Below, in pieces: positions 1-12,630 of a stretch of DNA of 64,000 nt. The notes under the pieces are model-generated. The model was not told the origin of the DNA. It saw only the letters and a program-made list of their open reading frames with translations, and did not search any database. Each line of letters opens with the position of its first letter. Positions within the stretch are counted from its first letter, which is position 1. The translations under genes were made by a program, and so were the position numbers. The stretch comes from Anaeramoeba flamelloides (lineage: Eukaryota > Metamonada > Anaeramoebidae): contig JANTQA010000015.1 of assembly GCA_027625915.1 (NCBI GenBank), positions 3,501,001 through 3,565,000 on the forward strand, in the 5' to 3' direction.

Positions 1-713
1 TAAAAAATTTTGTATTTATTTTTTTTTTGGGGGGGGGGGGGGGGCAAATAAGAGGAATTAAAATTGAATCATTTCCTAACACTAAAAAGAATAAAAAAAA
101 AAAATAACTAAATAAACAGTAAAAAAATAGGGATTGTATTAAGTTATAATAAAACAATTCTATTTTTTTAATGACTTTTGAAAAAATAAATAGAATCCTT
201 AAAAATAATTATTGGAACTTGGGTATACTATTGGAGAGTGAATTAGATTTTAAATTCAAACAAGAAGAAAAAAAAAGCATGAATTTTATTTTTCTAAACT
301 CTGACGATCCTCTATAAAACCGTATTGTTTTTCAAAATAAGTAAACTAAATTCCAAAAATTTGGACACAGTTTAAACGGTTGAATGAATAGTAATACTAC
401 ACTTTACATTCAATTTGGGAATAATTTTGATTTTACAAAAATATGAAATTTTTTGTCTTTTTTGTTTTGTTTTCATTTCCTTTTTACTAATTACGGCAAT
501 CTTTTTCATTAGATCTGAAATTTATTTTCAATAGTTGATAGAAGATTAGTGTTGAGTTTGTTAAATAGGAAAATAACATGTAATTGGTAGATGTTATCTT
601 ATCATTTGATCAATCACTAATTGTTTATGGAATTTCAACAAATTTTACGATACATTTTCTTATTCAGCTTATTTCATCATTTTGACCACATGTATTTTTA
701 TTTCTTCATTTTA

Positions 714-744
<31 letters not shown>

Positions 745-1614
745 TTAAAATCATAAAAAACTCCATTCCAAAAATTTGGTCACACTCTAAATCAAAAATA
801 GTAAAAAAAAAATCACATTTTTTTGAATTTTTCAAAGCTTAATATTGGATCACGTTTAAATTATACATTAAATTTAAAATTTATTTGGGCAATGAAAAAG
901 AAATATTCAATATTATTTACTGAATAAAACAAGTTTCTTACCGCCCATCCTAATTTTAAGGTCGTTGTATATTACTTTTAGAAGTAACAACATATTTGTT
1001 GACTTATAAGAATATTAAAACAAGAGGAATTGTGAAAATTTAAGTTTTTTTTTCGAAAATTTTGTAATTTGGATAAACTATTTCTGCTTATTCAAATTTA
1101 AAATTTACCTTGAAAAGGTTTGTAAAAATTAAAATACTCTTGATTCACATACGTTCCGTTTCATTTCAAAATATATCGTGGAGTTTAGTTTAATGGTTTA
1201 AATATACAGCTTAAGGTAAGCGAAGTAAGAGATAAACAAAATTGATTTTAATTTTCCCTTGTTTTGTTCAAAAATTCCGAAAAGTTTTTGTATTAAATAA
1301 ATTATATTTTATATTTTATATTTTTATTAAAAATCCCAAAAAACAAACAAAAATGGAAATATTCTGACTTTTCTAAAATTTTATTAACTTTTAAATCATT
1401 TTTATTCACTAATTCATTGTATTTTAACTCCTAAGAGAACATAAAATTAGGATAAATCTTTTTTTTTTTTTTTTCAAATTTTTTTAATCCAATTTTGAAG
1501 AGAAAATATTTGATTAATTCGAGGTTTTTCAAACAATTTTAATTTTTTAAATAGTTTTTTTAATTTGAAACTTTGTAATTTGGCTTTTATTGAAACAGTA
1601 TTTCTTGATTATAT
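1..1614. other. gene-free AT-rich region with dispersed repeat
   Basis: No supported gene. It opens with a T run followed by 16 consecutive G (29-44). Positions about 341-560 resemble 25616-25850 (shared phrase AAACTAAATTCCAAAAATTT), and about 180-290 resembles 10070-10145 and 48740-48830, so this is a mosaic of dispersed repeats. Later exons of the minus-strand ankyrin gene could lie here, but I could not recognise one. The 73-codon open frame at 621-842 is almost all F/I/L from T-rich DNA and is not credible. Confidence 0.5.
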
Positions 1615-1737
1615 TTAGAAGCATACACGGGTTAGGATTTGATTTTTTAATTTCAATAATTTTAAAAAAAAATAACATTGGTAATTTTTCACTAGAATAA
1701 ACAAAAAAAAAAAAATCATAAAAAAAAAAAAACTTAC

Positions 1738-4515
1738 TTTTAAATTAGTTTGGTTTAAATTCATTCCCAATTCAGTAAAGATACGAACAATATCAAAATC
1801 AATTTCCTCATGGTTGCAAGCATAATGTAAAGGTGTATTACCAAATACATCAATATCTTTATAGCCAATGCCTTTATTTATTAAAAAATGAATTGCATGA
1901 TAATATGGTTGAGAAATATTCATCAAATGGAGTAAATTTCTTTGATTTTTGTCTTTAATTAAAGGATCTGCGCCTTGGTTAATTAAATCGAAGCTAGTTT
2001 CGTGGTGTCTGTATTTTGAGTTAAATAAAATCAAAAGAGGAGTTTGTTCATCGTTATTTTTTAAATTCAAATTGCAGCCGAGTGTAGCCAAATGCTGTAT
2101 GATGCGAGAGAGATCTTCACTCAGCTCAAAGCTTTGCATACATAGGAGATGTAATATGGTATTACCATCTTTATCTGTAAGATTTAGATCTGTATCCTCA
2201 AGTTCAAAAAAGAAAAGGAATGTTTCGAAATCATGGTAGTCATGTTTACATAGTTCGTGCAGGGCTGTTGATTGCTCCTTATTTTGTATTGTGTAATCTG
2301 CTTCATATTCCAAAAAGAGTTTGAACACGTCTATTTTGGGCTCCATATTGGATTTCTCCTTATCGTTTTCATTAAATTTCTTGTTTTTGCATAGGCATAT
2401 TAGTGTAGTATCGCCGTTGTTATTGGCTTCATTTATTTCGACATCGTTTTCAAAGAATAGTTTCAGCTGCTCTGTGGTTATATCCTTTGAAAAGTATTTG
2501 TTTTCCTCCCTTTGAGTCTTTTCATTAAAGATCAGTTTTTTCTTATCCTTGCATAATTCGTGAAGGGCAAGATTGCCTTCGTTGTCCTTAATATTGATAT
2601 CGTGTTCGTTTTCAATCAGGCATTCAATAAATTCAGCATCCGGATTATTGGCACAGACAAGGTGCAATGCTGTTTTCCCCTCGTCATTTTGTTCGTTGAT
2701 GTCAAGATCTTCAATTAAATTTTCGATGAGGTCCTTTGATATTTGGCTAGACTGGCATAGCAAATGTAAAAGGTTGTTATTAAACTTATCTTTGGAATCT
2801 ATTTCGCATTCGCATTCGTCCACCAAATAACTCAAAACTTCTTCGTCGGGTTCATTTAAGAAATGCAAATGTAGGGCGTTTCTCTCGTCACTTTCCCTGC
2901 CGATGGTAAAGTCAGCTTCCATATCTTTAAACCATTCCAAATATTCAGCAGTGCGATCTGGTTGTAGGACAAATAAATGTAATGGTGTTTCACCATTGTC
3001 ATTGACTTCATTGATCTCAATGCCGTCGGCTAATAATTCAAATAGGGCGTCATTAAATTCTTCATTGTTGCATATCAAATGGAAGGGAAGATTGCCTGCG
3101 TTGTCCTTAATGGTAACATCTGCATCGCTTTCGATTAAGAATTCAATGACCTCCGTCAATTCATCGGAAAGATCACTGAGCTGCGCTAGGAAATGCAAGC
3201 AGGTCCACCCATTTTTCGATTCCTTCTCATTGGGATCCAATTCCTTTTCGATTAGATACTTGATTATTTCAATATTTGGCTGACTGTTTTTACATGCGTA
3301 GTGTAATAAATTCCTCTCCTTGGAATCCTTTATTTCCACATCCGCATCATTGCTGTCAATTAGGATTTCCAGTATTTCCAAATTTGATGAATTTTCAATG
3401 ATCATATGCAGTGCGGATCGTCCGTCCTTCGTAAAAAGATTGAGATCCACTTCCCCCTCTTCTAAAAATACATTGATCATATCAACATCTGGTGTGTCGT
3501 TTTGGCAATATTTGATAAACGGCGTTACTCCCTCGCGATCTTGCTTGTTACAATCAACATTGTGTTTCATCAAAATTTCGACAAGTGAATTGTCCATGTT
3601 GCCAGTTTTTGGGATCACGTGATGCAAGAGGTTTCTTCCCTCTTTATCGCCGATGTTTGGATCTGCTCCATTTTCGATAAACAGATTAATTAGGGAGACA
3701 TTCATTTTATCGTTTGTCTTGCTGCAAATTAAATGTAAAGGGGTCCACCCATTGTTGTCCTGTAAATTGGGGTTGCACCCTTTGCCCAGCAACTCCTTGA
3801 GATACATAATTATCTTTTGCTTGTCCTCTTTTTTCAATAGGCAATGGAAAAACGACTCCTTGAGATCATTAACTGAATCTAACTCCAAACTGTCATTGCC
3901 TATGATGACCTTATAGAGCGTGTGATCGATGATCTTCTGCTTGAGGACCAAATGGCACACATTATTGCCCTGGCTGTTTTTGGCATTGATGTCTGCATTC
4001 TCGGTTAGCAAATAGTTGACGATCTCGAGGGTCTCCTGAGAGCTTTTTTCCTCCTTGCTGCACAGGATGTGAAGTGGCGTGTTGCCCTCCATGGATTCCT
4101 TCATGTTGAAGGCCACCCCCTTTTCACCCAAGATCTTGATGGAGTCCAGATCCGGTTTTTTGTTTTTGCACAGCAAATGGAGGGGCGTCTCAAGTAAGGA
4201 ATTCGTTCGGTTGATCGACGCATTGTTCTTGATGAAGAGTTTGATTAACGTCGCGCGGTTTGGGATTTCCGTCTTGCACAGATAATGAAGTGGCGTGTCT
4301 CCATTCTGATCCTCATAGTTGGGATCAGCTTTGTAATTGAAAAAGTGTGTCAACAACTCCAAATCTAAATTCCTTCGCTGGCAGATATAATGGAGTGGAG
4401 AGAGCTCATCGGAATCTTTGCTATTCATTAATACAATTGGAAAATTCTCAATGATTTCTCCAGTTGACGCATGCTGGAGTCTTGTTCTTTGTTCAACACT
4501 AAGTTCATTTTGCAT
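1738..4515 (-). CDS. ankyrin-repeat protein, large first exon (3' end unresolved)
   Basis: This exon encodes about 926 residues, nearly all in roughly 24 degenerate ankyrin repeats of 34-39 residues (longer inserts in repeats 18 and 19). Typical repeat openings are NGDTPLHYLC, NGWTPLHLIC and DEGKTALHLVC, with recurring GADPN or ADINAKN-type turns. Ankyrin solenoids mediate protein-protein binding; I see no catalytic domain, signal peptide or membrane segment, so the partner and role are unknown. The ATG at 4515 is the first in frame and is followed quickly by repeat 1. The exon should end at 1738, where AAA|GTAAGT gives a phase-0 donor; reading on to the stop at 1615 passes through F/K-rich intron translation. 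At least one more exon is therefore expected at lower coordinates, not identified. The 5' part of the exon (about 3900-4350) is visibly richer in G+C than the 3' part. Confidence is high for the gene, low for its C-terminus. Confidence 0.9.
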
Positions 4516-5961
4516 TTTGTTATTTTTTTTTGTTTTTGGCTTGGTTGTTTTTTGGATTTGAAGAAATGGTTAAGGTGTTTGGTTTTCGGATTTGTTTGTT
4601 GAATTGTTTTGTTGTGAGAACACAAGGTTTTTTTTTTTTTTTTTTTTTTTAATTTAGAAAAAAAAAAAAAAATAAGCAGTCAAAAAAAGGAGAAAAAAAG
4701 AAGTAAAGTAACTTAATTAAAAAAGACAAAAAATGATCCTTCAAAGGAATTTTTGAGAATTGTTCTTTTTTTTTTATTGATTGTTTTGTTAAAATCCTGT
4801 TTATAGGTTTCTCATTATTTTTAACTTTTGTTTACATGTAATTGTTAATGATCGATTTTTTGAGATCAAGAGTTTGTTTTTAAGGTAGTACAATTTTAAT
4901 TTTACAAATATAAACGGTGATAAAGGTTTAGTGTATGTTTTAAAGTGAACAATTACTCCTTTTTTTCAAATATTTGGTATTGGATAATTCATTTTGGGAT
5001 CTTAAATTTTATTTCTTATTGTTAAGGATTTAAGAAAAGAAAAATTTTTAGTTTTATGATCAAAGATTAATCTTTAATCTTAACGATGAGAAATCTGTAA
5101 AGAAAAAAAAAACAAGGGTATTTGTAAATGTGTTCAAAGTCTAAATTCAGAAATAATATCTACTTATTGTTAAATTAAAATTTGCTAGAGATCAAATTTC
5201 AATCAATTATCTTTTTTTCAATTTGAAATATTTCATTTAGAGTTCTTGATTTACCCAACTTGTATCACAAAAGGGTACTATTCTAATTATTTTAGAAACA
5301 AATTTCAATCTATTTTTTAGAATTTAATAGTACAGTGGTCAAAAGTGAATGTGTTCTTTGTATAAAATCAAAGTTTGTTAATGTGTACTCTTTCTTTTTT
5401 TTTACAATTCTTTTGCAAATAAAACATCTATTATAATATTTAATTATATAAATAAGACCAAATCAATTTTGAAAATAAACCTATTGGTGTTTGGAGATAA
5501 TATTATAATTCATATTGATTTTTTTAAATTTTTTTACTATTTTTTTCAATATTTTGAATGAATTTATTGTTTATTAGTTGAAAGTTGTCTCGAAAAGTTA
5601 CTCTCTATTTCTAGTATAGTTTTTAAATTTTTTCATTCATTTTGGTAATTTCTTTTCTCAAAATAAAGTATTTACAGGGGATGAGATTTTATTTACTGGA
5701 GCATATAAAAAGTGTACCATTAAGTCTGTCTACCAGTGTTTCAAAATAAAATGTGAGCTTTTTTTTTTTGTGGTAATATCTAATTCACTGACCAATAATA
5801 TAAAAAAGTTCAAATCAATTTTTGAAGTAAACTCATTGATGTTTTAAGTGAATTTTAAATTAGGAAGACAATTTGTTCAACTTTTAAGTAATTTTTGTTT
5901 TTTGAGTAATTTTCAGTTTTTTTATGATCGATAAATTTTTTATCAAAAAAAATTCTATTTA

Positions 5962-6232
5962 CCCTAATAAAAAAATTTTTTTATAACATGTTTTAAACAT
6001 GTTGTAAACGTGTTATAAACGTGTTATAAACGTAAAAAATGTTATAAAATTTTATAATAAAAACTTTTGTAACATAAATGGTTGTTATAAAATGTGTTAT
6101 AAAATTGATAACATGTTATAAGTCCGTTATAAGAATATTTTTTCAAAAAATATTGAAAAAATCATCATATAAAAGGAAATTTTGTTATCAAAATTTTATA
6201 TAGATGTTATAAAAAAAGTTTTTTTATTAGGG
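5962..6232. mobile_element. MITE, Tc1/mariner-like, 271 bp
   Basis: Terminal inverted repeats of about 28 bp start CCCTAATAAAAAAA and end with the complement TTTTTTTATTAGGG. TA dinucleotides flank both sides (5960-5961 and 6233-6234), matching a TA target-site duplication. The interior has short tandem copies of GTGTTATAAAC around 6000-6040. No coding capacity. Confidence 0.7.
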
Positions 6233-6483
6233 TAATGAAATAAATTTTCTAATATATTCCTGTATATTAAGAATTTTTATTTTAGAATAACACTTTAAGA
6301 TATCAATATTATGTTGACTTATTTTTTAACATTTATTTTTTTTTTTTTTTTTTTTTGATTATTTAATGATGTATCTTTAATAAAAATGATATACACTCTA
6401 TCTTTTGATACAGGTAATTCATCTTTTCGGTACAAATTATTTTGAGAATAGTATTATTTAAGTGGGGTTTTATTTAATACGAC

Positions 6484-6673
6484 CAGTACCACTTTTAAAA
6501 CAGAACTTTCAAAGAACTTTAAGACACTCAATAAATATCTTAAATTAAGGCACAAAATTTAAATCCGACTAAAATAATTTGTGTAAAAAAAATTCCAAAT
6601 TTTGTGTCTTGATATGAGATTTTTTTGTTCTTAAATTGGGTTGAAAGTTTGTGTCTTAAAAGTGGACCCTACT
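6484..6673. mobile_element. CAGTTCCAC-family MITE, copy a
   Basis: About 190 bp, near-palindromic. The left end reads CAGTACCACTTTTAA and the right end TTAAAAGTGGACCC. Six other full, partial or degenerate copies lie at 27120, 31775, 33383, 38237, 44801 and 54859. No coding capacity. Confidence 0.6.
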
Positions 6674-7592
6674 ATATTGGAATTTATAATTCTTCAAGAA
6701 AAAGAAATTTGTCCTAAATTTTTTTTCAGGGGTTTCTGTCAAGTAAGACTAGGTTATTTTAAAGATAGTTTAGTATTTTTATAAAAATCTTCTTTTCAAT
6801 TTTGCACTTAATTTATATGTATCTTTATCCTTAAAAATCAAAAAATTAAAATTTTTACTTTTTTTTTGAGTTTTTTTTTTCATATTTCATACACTTGGTA
6901 CTTTAATTAGGCATCATTATGAATTAATTCGTATCCGCGTTTTTATTTTCAAAGGGTAGGGTAATTTTAAAATTCGATCGTTTTTCCATTTCTATGTCGA
7001 TCCTTTTAAAAAATTTATAAAGAAACAATTTGAATAGTTTGTAGATAATTTCTAGTTTAATTATGACTTTTTTTTACTACAAGTGGCTTTCAAAAATCAA
7101 AACACTGTTCATAATAATAAAAACAATATCTTCATACATTTGAAGTTCCTAGGATGTTGATTTTTTTATATATAAACTTTATTACACAGGGGAAAATGTT
7201 AATGAAAGTAATTGGTTTATCTAATAACCATTTTCCTGAAAAGGTAGCCAATTATAACTTGATCACATTCTCAAAAAAAAAAATTCATCAATAAAACTTC
7301 CCAAAATCTAATAACATTAAATACCATAGTTATAAAATTGTCTCTTTTTAAAAAATATTTTTTTAACGATCAATTGTTTAATTTAATAATAGACAAATTT
7401 AAAAAATAATAAATATAGGTCCTCAATTTATATTATTTATGTTATTGGAAATTTCAGCCAAATAGAATAAGAAAATATTCTTTAGAGATAAAAATTCAAC
7501 TACATGAAGGGTTATTCAATTCAAAAAAAAAATAAAATAAAAAATGTAATATAATTCATTTACTCTATTCACCAAAGATATAAAACATTTTC

Positions 7593-8107
7593 CAGTTAAA
7601 GGGTGGGGGTAGTTATAGGAGGTGAAGCGTGTATGTTTAAAGTGTTTTAACTGGTATTCGAAGAATCAATTAATTTTTGAAATTTTCAGAATTGAAATCA
7701 TTTTTCCTAATTTTTACTTTTATTTTTTCGTTTTTTTTTTTTCACACCTAATTCATTTGCAAATTTTTTTTTTTATTGCAAGATCGAGAGTCACTTGGAA
7801 AAAATGTGTTATTTTAATGCTATTAATAAGGTAAAAATGATTGTAGAGAAACCATATTTATTTCTATTCGAATTTTATTTGGATCTTCAATAGGAGATCA
7901 AAATGAACATTGCCATTTTTCTCAATTAGTTCCCAAGAATTTTGAGTTTTTCAATTTTTAAGAAAAACTATTGAATAAATATGTTTTCTTTCAGACCAAT
8001 ATCAACAATTCTTTAATGTATATTATTCGATTTATTTTTATTTATTCTTAAAAACCATTTTCAAAAAAATATTTGATCTTTGAAAAAAATGATTGGCCAC
8101 TTTGACT
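7593..8107 (+). mobile_element. CAGTCAAAGG-family element, copy 1 (515 bp)
   Basis: The left end CAGTTAAAGGGTGGGGG and right end CACTTTGACT are imperfect inverted repeats. The interior matches copies at 23148-23830 and 39388-39901 (shared phrases such as GAGTCACTTGG and AAAATGTGTTATT). The open frame at 7622-7834 lies wholly inside and is not conserved as a frame in the other copies. It abuts the fold-back at 8125. Confidence 0.65.
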
Positions 8108-8124
8108 TAAATGAAGTTTTAGAA

Positions 8125-8790
8125 TAAAATAAAAAATTTTCTTTCAAAATCAAGATCCTCCTACATAAATCTAAAAATATGTTTTCACATTTTCAAGAAT
8201 TAACTTGATTTTTAATAAAAATAATTGGTTACCTTTTTTCGGTTTTATATTGGGAACATGTGAATTTTGGATTCCAAAAAATAGATATCTAAATTAATAA
8301 ATTGTTTAGGTGAGGTTCACTCATCCATTTCATAATTTGAAACACAAATTATAAAAAAAAACTTTTTTTTCCAAGTACTTGCAAGATTTAAATTTGTTTT
8401 TAAAAAATATTCTCCTTAATATTGACAACAGAATTAAAAAAAAAAAAAAAAAGGTAAAAAAAAAACATTCGTTCATTACAAGTCAAAATAAAATCAAATT
8501 AAGGGTGTAGTCATTTTTGAAAATAAAATGAAATCTTGTCAAGATCTGAAATAATTTTTTTTTGTAATTTGTGTTTAGACATCTCAAATGGACGAGTTAG
8601 CCTCATTTAAACAATTTATTAATTAAGAGTCTATTTTTTGAAATCCAAAATTTCACATATTTCCAATATAAAACGAAAAAAAGTAACCTATTATTTTGTT
8701 TAAGAATTAAGTTAATTCTTGAAAATGGGAAAACAGATTCTTTAGTTTATGTTGGAAAGTATTGATTTCGAAAGCAAATTTTTTATTTTG
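8125..8790. repeat. long fold-back (about 235-bp inverted arms)
   Basis: The left arm (8125-8360) is the imperfect reverse complement of the right arm (8555-8790). Shared phrases include TTTTCAAGAATTAACTT, GGTTACCTTTTTTCG and CAAATTATAAAAAAAA, each found inverted on the other side. The similarity seems to continue weakly into the spacer. It could be a fold-back transposon or a palindromic MITE. No target-site duplication was resolved. Confidence 0.65.
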
Positions 8791-11335
8791 TTTCTTTTTC
8801 TTTGCTTAATATTTCAATTCTAATCTTAGCCAATAAAACTAATAGTGGTATGGGTGATTCAACAAATGAATATTCGTTAGAAGCTTAACAACAGTTTATC
8901 AATTAAATTGAGATCTATTATGCAAAAAAATTTTATTCTTTAAGGTTTTGATAAAGTTGTTTTCTTGTTTTCACAAAATAAAAAAAATTGCAAAAAAATT
9001 TTCAATTTTGAAATATTTTTTTAACAAATTGTTTGGTCTTATTCATAAGAATCCTTATTACAATTCAAAGAATTTTTGTCAGAAAAAAAATGATTTTGAA
9101 TTTTGAGGATAAAATTAACTAATTCCCAAATATCTTCAAGAAAATTTTCTGTTGAAAAATCGAATTTTCACTTAATACAAAAACAACATTTCTGGGTAAA
9201 ATTTTTTTTCTGGCATTAAAACTTGGATTATTATAACTACTCTTCTTAAAAAAATACAATTATTTTTTAATCCGTTGAATATATCATTTTTTTTGGTAAA
9301 CCAAAAGTTTTATCTCAAAAAAGAAAAAAAATCTTTATATTAATATTACTGGTAACAAAGAAATGTTATAGTAGAATAGTGATCAAAATTGCAATAAAAG
9401 GGGTAAAAACTTGTTAAATTGTGAGAAATATAAAGAATTTAATAGTTTTCTTTTTCAGAAAAAATGGAAAAAAAAAAAGATCTCACTATTCAAATTTTCT
9501 TTCATGGCTTTCTTGGTTGATCATAATTTTTTGACACTTGGGATCTACATAATTTGTAAGTAAAGAATACCCCCAATAACATATTTTAAAATTTTGCCTT
9601 GTTGACGTAGAAGACTAGTCCCTTAATTCAATTAAAATTAGTTTTTTTTTGTTTTACAGAGAGTCAAAATAGTGTTTTGTCGTTACCTCTAAATTCTCAG
9701 AAATTTTCCAAAATACTTTGAACAAGAAAAGTTTAATTGGTATTTCAAAATAAAATGCCTGATTTACTCCAATGGAATACCAGTGCATCAACCGGTTAAA
9801 AAAACCAACACAAAACCATTACTAAAAGTGGTATTAGTTTCTTTAAGTACAATTATTTTAAAATAAAATTAATAACAAAATAAAGGATCAAATTGGAAAA
9901 ATTATCTCAAAAAATAGGGAAAATTTTTTGTCTAATTTATATTCGAGCAAAAAAAACATCAAAAAATATAAAAATAATTAAAAAAATTACAAAAAATTTC
10001 CAATCATGTTCATTCCTAATTTAAAATTATCGACAAAAATCAAGGAGTGGGCTTTCAAAATCAATTTTAACTTGAATATACTCTTGGGTAGTAACTTTGA
10101 TTTTTAATCGGATAAAAGAAGAAAAAAAAAGCATGGGTTAAATTTTAAAAGAAGGAAAAAGAGTTGTTGGAAAACATTAAATTGATGGCTGTCAGGAACG
10201 TAGAAAGAAAAATTTATTACTATTATTTTGTAACATATGAGAAAAAAAATCGAAAATAGACACTTACGCCAAGAACATTAAATTTTGTAAATTTTTGAAT
10301 ATTTGTCGATTACTATTTGTGTAAGATTAAATTAGATCATATTTTCACTACTTGGGAATTTTCAAAATAAATTGTTAAAAATTTTCATTTCCTTATCCAG
10401 ATTCTGTTTCTAATAAAGAGTCTTTTCAATGAAGTGGGTTGTAAACTGTAGTGTGTGACTTTGAAACAGGAAATGGGATTGAAGTTGAAGTTTTTCCCCT
10501 TTATAATTCAATTTGATATCCTTTCCAAAAAAATGTTTCTCAGATACAGTAAAAATTCAACAATTTACCCCATAAACCATTAATATTTCTGACTTTTCCT
10601 TTTAGAATTGGGAACTTTGAAAACACTTATTTATTTGGGGAAAAAGTTTGTTTTTTCTAAATATTTTGCAATTTATTTTCCATTTTACAAGATTTGTAAG
10701 AATATGAAAAGAAAATTTTGTTCTCATAAAAACCAAAACGTAGTGACATTATAAAAAATGTTAATCTGTTCTGTGGTTTCATTTGACAATCGAAATACAT
10801 CATCCATAAAAAAGTTTTATTTTTGGAAAAAGAAAAGAAAATTTTGTTTTACAAATAAAACACTAATATGTTTCAATTTTTCCTTAAATCAAGAATAAAA
10901 TCCAGTTCAACAATTCAGGAAAACAAATGTTTGATCGGTATTTCAATTCGTGACCGGTTTAAAGAGAATTGGGTAAATCAAAAAGTGAAAATTAGAATTT
11001 ATTCTGTTCTTTTGAATATTCTAAAGAAAATTTACAAGCGCAATATTACCAAAGTTTGTAAGAATATTTTTCAAATAAGAATCTAAATAGATCAAAGGAC
11101 CTTGAAAATAAACATTTTTAGTGATTGTCGTGACATCTTCTTTATTTTGCTTTGAGAAAAAAATAAAATTTGGAAAATTAGGATAAATAAATAAAAAGCG
11201 TTTTAATTTTTATGAATTATTGAAAAGAAGAAAAATCAAATAATTTAACTATTTTTGCCAACTCAACATAAAATCAACATTTTACAATCACGATTTGCAA
11301 AATATCCAATTACCAATCAATTGTATATACTATTT

Positions 11336-11549
11336 GTTGTAAAATAAAGGGAACAAAATTTTCATTCAGCTTTCCAAAAAAAGATTTTATAAATCATGTA
11401 AAATTTCAAAATTTTAATTCTGAAAATCAGCTTAAATTATTAATTTCTGTCTTTTATAATTGCTAATTTTGATGTTTTATATTAATTCTTGAGAATATGT
11501 TTTTTTTTGGAAAGCTGAATGAAAATTTTGATCTTTTTATTTTGCAATT
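11336..11549. mobile_element. palindromic MITE-like element, 214 bp
   Basis: Near-perfect inverted ends of about 45 bp: the left contains TTTTCATTCAGCTTTCC and the right contains GGAAAGCTGAATGAAAA, with outer arms TAAAATAAAG and TTTTATTTTGC. The interior is AT-rich with no frame. Single copy in the window; the target-site duplication is unclear. Confidence 0.65.
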
Positions 11550-12069
11550 AACAGTATTTGCCTTCAAAAAATCAACTCCAAAATTTTAAATTGTAACTTC
11601 CTTTTCCAAAAACTAACCTGAGAAAATACAATTCTTTCAAAGTAATTAATTCTTCAACTTTCTTTTTAGTCAAAAAACAAAAAAACCTTAATCTACTCAT
11701 TCCAAACCGAAAATCTTTGTTTTAAGAGTAAATGGCATCACACTAAATCAAGAATAAACTGATAAAAATAAAAAGAAATAAAAATAAAAACAAAACCACA
11801 AAAATAAAGTAAAATCAAAATAAAAACAAGAAAAAATTTTCACAATTCCAAAAAAAAATTTGGATAATTTATTCAACAAATCTATTTCTATGTCGTTAAG
11901 TTTTAAGAAAAAATACAATTAAATTCTTAACTTTCTAAAAAAAAAATAAAGAAAAAAATAAAGAAAAAAATCGAAGGTAAAAAAGATTATCTTAGTGTTA
12001 ATAGTAACCTAATTCACACTTGCAAACCAATAGTGTGTCTTAATTGGGTGTAAGTAAATCTGTAAGTGG

Positions 12070-12630
12070 TTACTTTTGGTACTTTTGTTGGTACATTTGG
12101 AAGATCAGCTTATCGTTATTAAAAGTTTTTTTCTTTTCAAAGCCTTGAGCACGAAAATAATTAGAGAGACCATTTTCCGAATCCAAGTATTTTTTTTCGC
12201 AAACTTTTTGATTGAATTGAGGGAGCTGGCAAACAGACATGTTAACGATTAGTTGAATCGTTTTCTTGTGGATGATTATTTTCCTCGAAGACTTTTTCTT
12301 TTGTTTGTTTTCCAACATCTGATGATTTGTAACCAATGAGGGGTCATATTTTTTGATCATTTTCAGTTTTTCGTTCCATGTTGGTTGTGGTTTGGAATTC
12401 AGAAATTCTGTCAGTTCCTTTTTCGAAATTTTTTGGTTTTTTTCATCTTCATTTTGTCCCAAAAGACAATTTGTGTTTGGGCTTCTTTTTTTTGGGTGCA
12501 AAACTAAGGTTGTTTTTTCGATTTTTGTTCTTGGTTGGATAAAGAGTCGGGATGGTTTTCTTAATTTGAGCACCATCCTGGCAAATTCGGCAATTTGCTT
12601 TGTTTGGTTTATGTCAAGAGTGGATGTCAT
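12070..12630 (-). CDS. small basic orphan protein, 186 aa
   Basis: An intact ATG-to-TAA frame with visibly more complex, less A/T-biased sequence than its surroundings, which is the main reason to call it coding. The protein is rich in K, N and Q, with basic clusters (KPSRLF, ENKQKKKSSRK) that could act as nuclear localisation signals, and a moderately hydrophobic stretch QLIVNMSVCQL near residue 130. I recognise no family or domain. The first ATG is preceded by TTTTTTCAAAG, which resembles a splice acceptor, so a short upstream exon cannot be ruled out. Both flanks are gene-free for several kb. It could be a lineage-specific gene or a 3' exon of a longer one. Confidence 0.65.
   Translation of the reverse strand: MTSTLDINQTKQIAEFARMVLKLRKPSRLFIQPRTKIEKTTLVLHPKKRSPNTNCLLGQNEDEKNQKISKKELTEFLNSKPQPTWNEKLKMIKKYDPSLVTNHQMLENKQKKKSSRKIIIHKKTIQLIVNMSVCQLPQFNQKVCEKKYLDSENGLSNYFRAQGFEKKKTFNNDKLIFQMYQQKYQK

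Larger units (their letters stand above)
4516..12069. other. 7.5-kb gene-free region rich in fold-back elements
   Basis: I see no convincing gene. Contents listed separately: palindromic element 5962-6232, CAGTTCCAC-type MITE 6484-6673, 515-bp family copy 7593-8107, long fold-back 8125-8790, dispersed repeat about 9885-10145 and palindromic element 11336-11549. The remainder is A/T homopolymer-rich DNA. A 72-codon ATG frame at 10868-11086 has no recognisable motif and is not called. A transcript of tiny exons could escape visual inspection. Confidence 0.5.

Noticed and set aside
621-842. 73-codon frame rich in F
   Set aside because: Translation of T homopolymers; no coding signal.
1175-1240. 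tRNA-like A-box phrase TAGTTTAATGGT
   Set aside because: No B box or cloverleaf stems follow.
1949-4285. Plus-strand open frames (1949, 2321, 2573, 2903, 3320, 3653, 4079)
   Set aside because: All are antisense shadows of the ankyrin exon on the minus strand.
9505-9560. Possible micro-exon ATG..GTAAGT (MAFLVDHNF)
   Set aside because: No downstream exon or family similarity could be found to join it to.
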